From: Alphaproteobacteria bacterium HT1-32
GTDB taxonomy: Bacteria > Pseudomonadota > Alphaproteobacteria > Rhodospirillales > HT1-32
Assembly: GCA_009649675.1 (NCBI GenBank)
Contig: WJPL01000002.1
Coordinates: 496,001-560,000 of the forward strand
Direction: 5' to 3'
DNA length: 64,000 bases
Under the pieces are notes generated by a model. The model made no database searches. It had not been told where the DNA came from and was given only the letters and a program-made list of their open reading frames with translations. Shown here in pieces: positions 52,301-59,974 of this stretch; positions within the stretch are counted from its first letter, which is position 1; every line of letters starts with the position of its first letter. The translations under genes and the position numbers were made by a program.

Positions 52301-52753
52301 TTCAGCGGGGGTCGCGCCGGAGGTGACTTCCTTGCTGACCTCAATCAGGTTTTCACGGTATTCTTCAAGGGTATTGGTCAGAATTCCCAATGCGGCCTGA
52401 TCATTTGGGTCCAGCAGGATCAGACGGAGGTCATTGATCGCGTTGCTGACAAAAGACAGATCGGAATGTGCGGCCTCCAGATATTGGGGGTCTTTCCGAA
52501 GAACGTAATTCTTGAAGTTATGAATGAACCCGCCATAGCCGAGATGCCGGTGTATCTGGGTAAGCGCATCTACCTTCTGCAGGCTTTTCTCGTTCTGGTT
52601 GACCCAAGTATCATTTATGTCATTAACGCTATTATACAAGAAATAGACGAAAGAAGAACATATCGCCGTAAATAAGGCGGCGACTATAATGACATAAGTT
52701 ATTCTTCGGTCTGTTTTTACTGACTGTTCAGGGGTCAAAGCACGATCTGACAA
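49382..52753 (-). CDS. Hybrid sensor histidine kinase (PAS-HisKA-HATPase-REC-REC-HPt)
   Basis: 1123 aa. TM1 about 18-40, periplasmic sensor 41-190 containing LGYGGFIHNFKNYVLR, TM2 about 192-217, PAS 232-345 (IDQGITMLDADLNHVVMND), HisKA with H377 in NMSHEIRTPMNAI, HATPase (G2 GTGLGLS), receiver 1 (D669, K722), receiver 2 (D816, K868), HPt with H976 in MAHTLSG. All phosphotransfer residues are present. The start is TTG at 52753 with no clear SD, so the exact N-terminus is uncertain. It overlaps the PleD-like gene by 4 bp; phaZ lies 54 bp upstream in the same direction. Confidence 0.94.
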   Translation of the reverse strand: MSDRALTPEQSVKTDRRITYVIIVAALFTAICSSFVYFLYNSVNDINDTWVNQNEKSLQKVDALTQIHRHLGYGGFIHNFKNYVLRKDPQYLEAAHSDLSFVSNAINDLRLILLDPNDQAALGILTNTLEEYRENLIEVSKEVTSGATPAELDKIAKVNDRAALAAMQMLINDIFTESSQSQAVTSAAIERTLSVLLLGLFALPAILIASWGSVVLIRRLVATQTAFDKERRRLKLMVDNIDQGITMLDADLNHVVMNDKFNEIAGYPKDIVHVGTPMEAAVRYDAERGELGTGDVETIVRERLSQARKSEALDYTRIRSDGTVLDVRRNPIEGGGFVTTFTDVTEQVRSEEALAAAKSEAEAANAAKSQFLANMSHEIRTPMNAIIGLSHMALKGDIDSRTRDYLSKVHGAARSLLGVINDILDFSKIEAGKLTVEDVPFLLDDVLQGVTTLVADSATEKGLELVFWTEPDVPRSLVGDPLRLGQIITNLLSNAVKFTEKGEIIVRINCLSCDNDSARLSVSVSDTGIGLTEDQINRLFTSFSQADGSTTRKFGGTGLGLSICKRLIELMGGEINVTSEPDIGSTFAFTVSLGVRAEHSLDSLKEIIDPQSLRVLVIDDNLTARTILGDTLQSLGFSEIDLLPDGKSAIQKISEDIQTGATYDLILLDWHMPGMDGLETFRQIQALCDPDTLPATFLVTAHAREMVMRQVEKTAISGFLTKPLNTSILMDAIASHFGGNNQSRVLRHSTEISESDIREKLSGLRVLLAEDNEINQQVAREIMEDVGIQVSIADNGRVAVEKVQADPDSYDIILMDLQMPEMDGYEATANILAMPDRQNLPVIAMTAHALVEEREKCAAAGMVDHIAKPIDTYLFFQTLIRHAPSDLQSRPPMAKSDNAPVSTPTQQTITESIPDVMPATGDAAARLEEMRAKAGLKPESFAKLAHDFVASYQDFPEKLATAIGDNDRKTASRMAHTLSGLAGTFGCNQLQKEAKAYQIACDTGTGDSYPDTASLFDAFRHDFGNLRIALGDHQYSPKPAEEHDSADTIDRAALAEIIRRLDEGLAKNKMATRKLLPELQTALSGNSSIEFDHLSQLVSSLKFAEARDVLSGIAQSHDIGPEA

Positions 52754-52807
52754 TGTTTCAATGTCAGATAACGTTACGAATAAGACCGGAGGTGGCCAGA
52801 AATATTT

Positions 52808-54157
52808 TTAGTTGGCCCTGTCCATTTCCTGAACATTCTGCCAGTCGACTTCCTCTTCGCGGCTTTCCTGAAGGCTGCGATAGGGCAGGCCATAGGAGGA
52901 GGCACCGGATTCTGTGAGCCGCTTGAACTGGATGGTCCGGATGAATTCCCGGATACGCGGTTGAATTTCTGTGCGCCAGCGTGTGCCATTGAAAACACCG
53001 TAATGCCCGACGCCGGCCTGAACATAGTGATAACGTTCATCAGCAGGCACATTGATGCACAGGTCCTGGGCTGCTTCCGTCTGTCCCAGTCCGCAGATAT
53101 CGTCTTTTTCTCCTTCAACCGTCATGATCGCGGTTTTCCGGATGGCAGCGCAATCAACCGGTACACCACGATGCATCAGCCTACCGTCAGGAAGGTGGTG
53201 TTGCTGGAACACCCGTTCGATGGTCTCAAGATAAAATTCGGCGGGGAGATCCATCACCGACAGATACTCATCGTAGAATTTGTGATGTTGTTCGACCGAA
53301 TCGCAATCCCCCTTCACCAGATGATCGAAGAGATTCTGATGGGCCGTTATATGGCGATCAAGGTTCATGGTCATGAAGCCGGACAACTGTATATATCCGG
53401 GATAGACAGGCCGTGAGAAACCGGGATGCGGGAACGGCACATGCATGATCACATTGCCCTCAAACCAGGCCATCGGCTTTTCCTGCGCCAGCAGGTTGAC
53501 CGCGGTCGGGTTGCGCCTTGTGTCAATCGGGCCGCCCATCATCGTCAGGCTCGCCGGCTGACAGGGGTCATCCTGTGCCGCCATGACGGCCGCTGCTGCA
53601 AGGGCGGGGACTGACGGCTGGCACACGGCCATGACATGGGTGTTTGGTCCGAGGAACCGGATAAATTCGATCAGGTAGTCGACATAATCCTCAAACCCGA
53701 AATCGCCGTCATGAACAGGGACCTCACGGGCATCGGTCCAGTCCGTGACATAAAGATTATGTTCGGAGACCATTGCTTTGGCTGTTCCGCGCAGCAGAGT
53801 CGCGTAATGACCGGAGAGCGGGGCCACCAGCAGCACTTTGGGGTCATAGCGTTTGCCGGCGACCGATTCATCCCGGTTGAAATGCAACAGCCGGCAGAAT
53901 GGTTTTTCCATCACGACTTCTTCGGTGATCGGTACCGGCAGGCCGTGGATATGTGTTTCTGTAATGCCGAAGTCAGGCTTACCGTAGCGTTTGGTCAGGT
54001 TTTCAAAGACTTCAATGCCCGCTGTCATTCGTTTGGCGATGTCGTTTTCGCCAAACAGAATCATCGGCAATTCCATCTGAAACTTGAGCCGTCGTGCGCC
54101 CCATCGCAGGGGGGCCAGCATCGCATGGGCCATCTCGAAAGTCTGGTAGTTCAGCAT
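52808..54157 (-). CDS. phaZ: Intracellular polyhydroxyalkanoate depolymerase PhaZ
   Basis: 449 aa. N-terminus MLNYQTFEMAHAMLAPLRWGA is highly typical of intracellular PHB depolymerases. The lipase-box position is VCQPSVPAL with Cys-179 as nucleophile, as in Ralstonia PhaZ1, instead of the GxSxG of extracellular enzymes. C-terminal HYVQAGVGHYGVFNG holds the His. Mobilises stored PHB; implies a PHA-storing organism. Divergence: none; the kinase gene follows 54 bp downstream. Confidence 0.95.
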   Translation of the reverse strand: MLNYQTFEMAHAMLAPLRWGARRLKFQMELPMILFGENDIAKRMTAGIEVFENLTKRYGKPDFGITETHIHGLPVPITEEVVMEKPFCRLLHFNRDESVAGKRYDPKVLLVAPLSGHYATLLRGTAKAMVSEHNLYVTDWTDAREVPVHDGDFGFEDYVDYLIEFIRFLGPNTHVMAVCQPSVPALAAAAVMAAQDDPCQPASLTMMGGPIDTRRNPTAVNLLAQEKPMAWFEGNVIMHVPFPHPGFSRPVYPGYIQLSGFMTMNLDRHITAHQNLFDHLVKGDCDSVEQHHKFYDEYLSVMDLPAEFYLETIERVFQQHHLPDGRLMHRGVPVDCAAIRKTAIMTVEGEKDDICGLGQTEAAQDLCINVPADERYHYVQAGVGHYGVFNGTRWRTEIQPRIREFIRTIQFKRLTESGASSYGLPYRSLQESREEEVDWQNVQEMDRAN

Positions 54158-54269
54158 CTGGATAGTTCCTGAAGCTCAAAAAAATAGGCTTGAGGAATCA
54201 TAGCAGCACGTCAATTGGTGCGGTGCAACATATTGTTTCGGAACGTTTGATGCCGGTTACAGGCAAAAA

Positions 54270-55688
54270 TCACTGACGCTGAAACACCATGATTCTGCCC
54301 AGTCCGACAAGCCCGCCCTTGGGCTGATCCACGACTGCCCGGACGCTGTAGACCGGTAAAAACCATGATTCTGACGCCATGAGTGTGATGTCCTCAATCC
54401 GCCGGCCAACGAAATGATCACTTTTCGGGCGGGCGAAGGATTTTGGCGGATGGGACCAGATGACACAGGCAAAATATCCACCACGAACCAGGACGTCACG
54501 TGCTGCAGAGAACAAGGCCTTGATGTCTATCGCCCGGGACATGGCATCGCCAGCGACAATAAGGTCACAGGATTTCGCCGGTACAGATGGTGCCGGATAA
54601 TCGACTGGACGATAGCGCAGCATATCGTAGCAATCCGTCTTGCGCGCCGCCCGAAGGCTTTCGAGATCGTCGTCAACGCCCATCAGATGCGCGGCGTATG
54701 GGGTCAGAATATCCGCAAATTCGCCATGGCCGCAGCCGACTTCAATGACCCGCCATCGTGCTCCGCGTCGACCAGTGGCCCGTAACAGGGCCTCAGCCAG
54801 TTCATCGCGTACGGGTGAGGGGAGTGCGCGGGAAGCCTCGCCTTCCTTGAGACGGCGTTCCTGAAAATGACTGGGCTGATTGGCAAGCGGCTTGGACGGG
54901 GCGGCCTGGGGATCAATCCGGCGCGTTGCTTTCTGTATATGGCGATTGAGACGGGTAAGCTGCTGGCGGGCCTTGAGAAAGTTAGGATCGCCCTTCGGGA
55001 TCGGTCGCAATGCGGTTGCTGCTGCTGCCGTCCTGCCGGTTGATTCGTAGAGATCCGCGATCTTCAGGCGCAGACCGCTGTCATTGTCATTATAGATCAG
55101 GGCATCCTGTGCCAGCTTGACGGCCTGCTCGTGTCGTCCACAGGCAATCATGCTTTCTATATAGCCATGCCAGAGCGCGGGTTCATCAGGACTGCTTTCG
55201 ATGGCTGCCCGGTAGGCTTCGCAGGCTGATTCCATCTTGCCGTTGGCTTTGAGGGCATGGGCAAGGCAGGCACGGGCGAGGGGATGTGCCGGTGTATAGG
55301 CCAGTGCAATCCGGGCAGATGCCAGCGCCTGTTTGGCATTGCCCGCAAGCCGCAGAATTTCCGAGAGGACTGCCCAGCTGTCCGGATTGTTCGGATCCAG
55401 CTGGGTGGCGACGCGGGCATGGCGTTCGGCGCGGATGTAATCATTTGCATCACAGAGAGCCGATGCATGCTGAAGACGCAGACGGGCATCTTTGGGCCGC
55501 AGTTTGACGATGCGGGCTGTGTGTAAGGTCCGGCGGGACGGGTTGCCCAGCGCGGCATAGGCTTCGGCCAGAATCATGGATGGCCGGGCATCAAGCGGAT
55601 TGCGTGCGGATAGCTTTTCCGCGGCCTCTATGGCTGCGGTCAGTTCTGCCTGACGGGCAATGGGCTGCTGATGGGCCGCTCTCTCCAT
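54270..55688 (-). CDS. TPR protein fused to class I SAM-dependent methyltransferase
   Basis: 472 aa. Residues 10-240 hold about six tetratricopeptide-type repeats (e.g. AEAYAALGNPSRRTLHTARIV; YDNDSG... ILRLAGNAKQALASARIAL). From about 315 the sequence turns into a methyltransferase: VIEVGCGHGEFADILTPYA (SAM motif I), MGVDDDLESL, and CDLIVAGDAMSR. The fusion is found with sulfotransferase or methyltransferase modules in alphaproteobacteria; substrate unknown. Single gene on the minus strand, divergent from pyrB. Confidence 0.85.
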   Translation of the reverse strand: MERAAHQQPIARQAELTAAIEAAEKLSARNPLDARPSMILAEAYAALGNPSRRTLHTARIVKLRPKDARLRLQHASALCDANDYIRAERHARVATQLDPNNPDSWAVLSEILRLAGNAKQALASARIALAYTPAHPLARACLAHALKANGKMESACEAYRAAIESSPDEPALWHGYIESMIACGRHEQAVKLAQDALIYNDNDSGLRLKIADLYESTGRTAAAATALRPIPKGDPNFLKARQQLTRLNRHIQKATRRIDPQAAPSKPLANQPSHFQERRLKEGEASRALPSPVRDELAEALLRATGRRGARWRVIEVGCGHGEFADILTPYAAHLMGVDDDLESLRAARKTDCYDMLRYRPVDYPAPSVPAKSCDLIVAGDAMSRAIDIKALFSAARDVLVRGGYFACVIWSHPPKSFARPKSDHFVGRRIEDITLMASESWFLPVYSVRAVVDQPKGGLVGLGRIMVFQRQ

Positions 55689-55827
55689 GCCTTCTTATTC
55701 CGGTCCTACTGATTCCTGTTACCGCCGAGTCGACCACAAGAGATGAAAAATCTGGTTAACAGGAAAATCTTTATCCGCGGCAGACCGGTCTGATTTCCGT
55801 GGCTTGTGAGACAGCAGCCGGATTGAC

Positions 55828-55856
55828 TTGCGACGGGGCAGCGCTCTCCATATAAA
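55828..55856 (+). promoter_or_regulatory. pyrB promoter
   Basis: TTGCGA (55828-55833), a 17-bp spacer and TATAAA (55851-55856) predict a transcription start near 55863, about 5 bases before ATG 55868. No Shine-Dalgarno is seen, so pyrB mRNA may be leaderless. Confidence 0.55.
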
Positions 55857-55867
55857 ATCATCTTTTA

Positions 55868-56836
55868 ATGACAATGCCATCTGACCAGTTCCCGTTCCCG
55901 CATCGCCACCTCCTGGGAATCGAGGGCCTATCCCCTGTTGAGATCACCACTCTGCTCGACAAGGCGGAAACTTACGTTGAACAGAACCGTCAGACCGACA
56001 AGAAAAAGTCTGTCCTGCGCGGCCGGACGCTGATCAATCTGTTCTTTGAAAACTCAACCCGTACCCGCACTTCGTTTGAACTGGCCGGAAAGCGACTTGG
56101 TGGCGATGTCATCAATATGAATGTCTCGGCCAGTGCCGTCAGCAAGGGTGAGACCCTGCTGGACACGGCGGTGACGCTGAATGCCATGCACCCTGATGTG
56201 CTGGCTGTCCGTCATCCCGATTCCGGGGCGGTTAACCTGTTGGCAGAAAAGGTCAATTGCGCAGTTATCAATGCGGGCGATGGCTGGCACGAGCACCCGA
56301 CACAGGCCCTGCTGGACGCGCTGACCATTCGCCGCCGTGTCGGTCGCCTGGAAGGGCTGACCGTCGCCATCTGTGGCGATATCATGCATTCCCGGGTAGC
56401 ACGTTCGAATATTCACCTGCTGACCACCATGGGGGCTCGGGTGCGGCTGGTTGCGCCGAAGACGCTGCTGCCGACGGGTATCGAACGGATGGGCGTTGAG
56501 ACCTATAATGATATGTCCAAGGGGCTGGCGGACGTTGATATCGTCATGATGTTGCGTGTTCAGCTTGAACGGATGCAGGGCAGCTATATTCCGACGGTCC
56601 GCGAATATTTCCGCTTTTTCGGTCTGGATTACGAAAAGCTTCGTCTGGCAAAACCGGATGCGCTGATCATGCATCCCGGCCCGATGAACCGGGGTGTCGA
56701 AATTGACTCGGAAGTGGCGGATGATTTTGAACGCAGCGTGATCCGCGAACAGGTGGAAATGGGCGTTGCAGTACGTATGGCCTGTCTGGAAATTCTTGCC
56801 GGCAATGTCATTGAACCTGGCCAGAGGAACCGATGA
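55868..56836 (+). CDS. pyrB: Aspartate carbamoyltransferase catalytic subunit PyrB
   Basis: 322 aa. Catalyses carbamoyl phosphate + aspartate to carbamoyl aspartate, the committed step of pyrimidine synthesis. The carbamoyl-phosphate site [19 protein letters not shown] is intact, followed by [11 protein letters not shown] and [12 protein letters not shown]. The ATG at 55868 (alternative 55874) has no SD. The last 4 bp overlap pyrC', suggesting co-assembly with the pseudo-dihydroorotase. Confidence 0.97.
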   Translation: MTMPSDQFPFPHRHLLGIEGLSPVEITTLLDKAETYVEQNRQTDKKKSVLRGRTLINLFFENSTRTRTSFELAGKRLGGDVINMNVSASAVSKGETLLDTAVTLNAMHPDVLAVRHPDSGAVNLLAEKVNCAVINAGDGWHEHPTQALLDALTIRRRVGRLEGLTVAICGDIMHSRVARSNIHLLTTMGARVRLVAPKTLLPTGIERMGVETYNDMSKGLADVDIVMMLRVQLERMQGSYIPTVREYFRFFGLDYEKLRLAKPDALIMHPGPMNRGVEIDSEVADDFERSVIREQVEMGVAVRMACLEILAGNVIEPGQRNR

Positions 56837-58125
56837 TGGCAACTTCCAGAACAGCTCTGGTCAATGCACATTTGCTGGATCCGGCGAGCGGTCTCGATGG
56901 ACCGGGCGGTGTGCTGGTTTCAGAGGAAATCATTGCGGAGATCGGCCCCTCCGTTACGGCGAAGTCGGTTCCGGCCGGCACCACGGTGATCGATTGCGCG
57001 GGCAAGTATCTCGCCCCCGGTCTGGTCGATATGCGGGTGCAGCTTCGGGATCCGGGGGAAGAACATAAAGAAACCCTGGCGACAGGCGGACTGGCGGCAG
57101 TTGCCGGGGGCGTCACCTCGATGGTGTGCCTGCCGAACACTGATCCGGTGCTGGACGAAGAAGCTGTGCTGGAGTTCGTGGCGCGCCGCGCAAGACTGGT
57201 CGGACTGGCAAAGGTCTATGCCTATGGTGCGGCGACCAAGGGGCTGAAAGGCGACGGTCTGGCGGAAATGGCCATGCTTGCCGATGCCGGCGCTCTCGGT
57301 TTTACAGATGGTGTGCGGGCGATTGCCAATGCGCAGGTGATGCGCCGGGTGCTTGGGTATGCCGCGACCTTTGATTTTCTGGTTATTCAGCACCCGGAAG
57401 AGCCGACGCTGGCAACCGGGGATATGAATGAAGGTGAAATGGCCACCCGGCTGGGGCTGGCCGGTATTCCGGTCGCGGCTGAGGCTATCCTGCTGGAACG
57501 TGATATGCGGCTCGTCGAACTGACGGGCGCCCGGTATCACGCGGCGCATTTGTCGACTGCAGACGGGGTCGATATCATTCGCCGGGCAAAGGCCCGGGGA
57601 CTGCCGGTGACAGCGGAGACCGCGCCGCCCTATTTTGCCCTGAATGAACTGGCGGTGGGTGACTACCGGACCTTCGCCAAGCTGTCGCCCCCTCTGCGTT
57701 CCGAGGCAGACCGGCAGGCTATTGTCGAAGGGCTGCGTGATGGCACAATTGACGCGATTGCATCTGACCATGCACCACAGCCCGTGGACGGTAAACGTCA
57801 GCCGATGAGCCAGGCTGAACCCGGTGGTATCGGGCTTGAGACCCTGTTGCCGATCACGCTGGAGCTTTATCACAACGGCCATCTCAGCCTGATGGAGGCA
57901 ATCGCCAAGGTAACCTGTGAGCCGGCCCGGGTTCTGGGACTGGAGGCCGGACAGCTGAAGATCGGCCATCAGGCGGATATGACGGTCTTTGACCCGAACA
58001 TTGGCTGGAAGATTGATCCCGGTAAATTCCAGAGCAAGTCGAAGAACTCTCCGTTCGACGGACGTCCCGTGCAGGGCCGCGTGCTGAAGACGGTCGTCGA
58101 CGGACGGCTGGTATTCGAGCGCTAA
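56833..58125 (+). CDS. pyrC: Dihydroorotase-like protein PyrC' (probably non-catalytic)
   Basis: 430 aa amidohydrolase fold. In active class I dihydroorotases the first metal pair is HxH within DxHVHLREPG; here it reads [10 protein letters not shown], with Arg-68 and Gln-70. The later TPHH metal region reads APPYF. The ASDHAPQ segment keeps Asp and His, and HLST is present. Loss of HxH argues against hydrolase activity and fits PyrC'/PyrX, a structural partner of ATCase in Pseudomonas-like holoenzymes. It overlaps pyrB by 4 bp. A true dihydroorotase must be elsewhere in the genome. Confidence 0.9.
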   Translation: MMATSRTALVNAHLLDPASGLDGPGGVLVSEEIIAEIGPSVTAKSVPAGTTVIDCAGKYLAPGLVDMRVQLRDPGEEHKETLATGGLAAVAGGVTSMVCLPNTDPVLDEEAVLEFVARRARLVGLAKVYAYGAATKGLKGDGLAEMAMLADAGALGFTDGVRAIANAQVMRRVLGYAATFDFLVIQHPEEPTLATGDMNEGEMATRLGLAGIPVAAEAILLERDMRLVELTGARYHAAHLSTADGVDIIRRAKARGLPVTAETAPPYFALNELAVGDYRTFAKLSPPLRSEADRQAIVEGLRDGTIDAIASDHAPQPVDGKRQPMSQAEPGGIGLETLLPITLELYHNGHLSLMEAIAKVTCEPARVLGLEAGQLKIGHQADMTVFDPNIGWKIDPGKFQSKSKNSPFDGRPVQGRVLKTVVDGRLVFER

Positions 58126-58133
58126 GCTGACTT

Positions 58134-58748
58134 ATGATGTCTGTCATGGGTGTTGAACTTCTCCTCTGGCTCGCTGCGGGATACCTTCTGGGATCCATTC
58201 CGTTTGGCCTGCTGCTGACCCGCGCCGCCGGTCTTGGCGATGTGCGGTCGATCGGGTCCGGTAATATCGGTGCAACCAATGTACTGCGAACCGGCCGCAA
58301 GGGTCTGGCAGCCGGGACACTTCTGCTCGACGGTGGCAAGGGGGCGGTGGCTGTTATCGCCGGTCTCTGGTTTGCAGGGCTTGAAGCGGGACTGATTGCA
58401 GGCGTCGCCGCTGTCCTCGGACATTGCTTTCCGGTCTGGCTCGGGTTCAAAGGCGGAAAGGGCGTGGCGACCGTACTCGGGGTCATGCTGGCTGCTGACT
58501 GGATGCTGGGTGTCGGTGCCTGCCTGACCTGGCTGGTTGTCTTCCTTCTGTTCCGCTTTTCATCGCTGGCTGCGCTTGTCGCGGTTGCTGCGGCACCGGT
58601 CTATGGCTTTGCTCTCGGCAAGCCGGATACGGTTATCTACGCCTTTGCTGCTTTGGCTGTGCTGGTCTGGGTTCGCCACCATGCGAATATCCGCCGCCTG
58701 CTGAAAGGCGAAGAACCCCGGGTTGAGAAGAAGAAAAAAGCCGCCTGA
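58134..58748 (+). CDS. plsY: Acyl-phosphate:glycerol-3-phosphate acyltransferase PlsY
   Basis: 204-aa membrane protein with about six helices. Family motifs: AAGYLLGSIPFGLLLTR, SIGSGNIGATNVLRTGRK, and HCFPVWLGFKGGKGVATVLGV. Catalyses the first acylation of glycerol-3-phosphate from acyl-phosphate. A Lys/Glu tail follows helix 6. Starts 8 bp after pyrC'; several in-frame ATGs (58134, 58137, 58146) differ by few residues. Confidence 0.96.
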   Translation: MMSVMGVELLLWLAAGYLLGSIPFGLLLTRAAGLGDVRSIGSGNIGATNVLRTGRKGLAAGTLLLDGGKGAVAVIAGLWFAGLEAGLIAGVAAVLGHCFPVWLGFKGGKGVATVLGVMLAADWMLGVGACLTWLVVFLLFRFSSLAALVAVAAAPVYGFALGKPDTVIYAFAALAVLVWVRHHANIRRLLKGEEPRVEKKKKAA

Positions 58749-58879
58749 CCTCTCCATATTGCCTCTGATCCTGTAATGGCTATTGCCAGAGGCAGGCTGA
58801 CCGTCGTACCGGGCCAGAGGAGGCAGCCATATCCATACAGCAACAATCATCATCGGCAGACGGGAATGGTCTGGCTGAT

Positions 58880-59956
58880 GTGCTTCGCCTGATCCGTTCA
58901 GAGAATGTCGGTCCGCTGACCTATCACCGTCTGATCCGGCGCTTCGGTTCAGCCCGGGCCTCGTTAGATGCCCTGCCGGATCTTGCCCGTGCCGGCGGTC
59001 GCAGACGTCCCGTCAGAATTCCGGCAATGGGGGAGATTGAGCGGGAGATCGCTGCGGCAGGTGAGGCCGGTGCCACCCTGCTTACCCATTTCGACCCGCA
59101 TTATCCGCAATGGCTGACTGAAACTGAAGATGCACCACCGGTTATCGGGGTGCTGGGTTCGGCCGAACTGCTGACCAGACCGATGGTTGGCATTGTCGGA
59201 GCGCGGAATGCCTCAGCGAATGGCCGCAACTATGCGCGAAAACTTGCGCGGGAATTGGGTGAGGGCGGGTTTGTCGTAGCATCCGGGCTGGCACGCGGTA
59301 TTGACGCAGCCGCACATGAAGGGGCGCTGCCAACCGGCACGGTTGGTGTGCTGGGGTGCGGACTGGATATCATTTATCCGCCGCAGAACCGCGACCTGTT
59401 CCTGCGTATGGCCGAAGATGCCGTCATTATAAGTGAGTTCCCGATTGGCACGGCAGCACAGGCTTCGAATTTCCCTCGCCGCAACCGCCTGATCTCCGGC
59501 ATGTCCCGGGCTATTGCGGTTGTTGAGGCGAACCGCCGGTCCGGCTCGCTGATCACCGCCCGGCTGGCGCTGGAACAGGGGCGTGAAGTGTTCGCTGTCC
59601 CCGGTTTTCCGCTCGACCCACGGTCAGAAGGGCCGAACTGGCTGCTCCGGCAGGGGGCACAACTGCTGGAACGGGCTGATGATATACTTGATGAACTTGC
59701 CGGTGCGATGAGGTTGCCAAAATCACCGGAACAGATTGTAAAGGCGGAATTTTCCTGCCCGGACGAGCGCAGTTTTTCCTCCCGTGAGGCGAAATCCAGC
59801 CTGATCTCATTGCTGTCATCTACACCGGTCACGGTTGACGAACTGCTGGATGAATGCCAACTCTCGCATCAGGAAGCTGCATCTGCGCTGCTGGAAATGG
59901 AACTGGCCGGAAGGCTGGAACGCCTGCCAGGCAACAGGATCGCAGCATTGATTTAA
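58880..59956 (+). CDS. dprA: DNA processing protein DprA
   Basis: At least 358 aa. DprA loads RecA on incoming single-stranded DNA. After an N-terminal SAM-like region (LRLIRSENVGPLTYHRLIRRFGS) comes the Rossmann-like core: GIVGARNASANGRNYARKLA, VVASGLARGIDAAAHEGAL, and SEFPIGTAAQASNFPRRNRLISGMS; a C-terminal winged-helix-like part follows. GTG 58880 is the first canonical start, but an upstream in-frame ATA (58829) has a perfect AGAGGAGG and the extra residues look native, so the true N-terminus may lie at 58829 (see findings). It follows plsY. Confidence 0.93.
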   Translation: MLRLIRSENVGPLTYHRLIRRFGSARASLDALPDLARAGGRRRPVRIPAMGEIEREIAAAGEAGATLLTHFDPHYPQWLTETEDAPPVIGVLGSAELLTRPMVGIVGARNASANGRNYARKLARELGEGGFVVASGLARGIDAAAHEGALPTGTVGVLGCGLDIIYPPQNRDLFLRMAEDAVIISEFPIGTAAQASNFPRRNRLISGMSRAIAVVEANRRSGSLITARLALEQGREVFAVPGFPLDPRSEGPNWLLRQGAQLLERADDILDELAGAMRLPKSPEQIVKAEFSCPDERSFSSREAKSSLISLLSSTPVTVDELLDECQLSHQEAASALLEMELAGRLERLPGNRIAALI

Positions 59957-59974
59957 TTAAACTGAATGCTGCTT

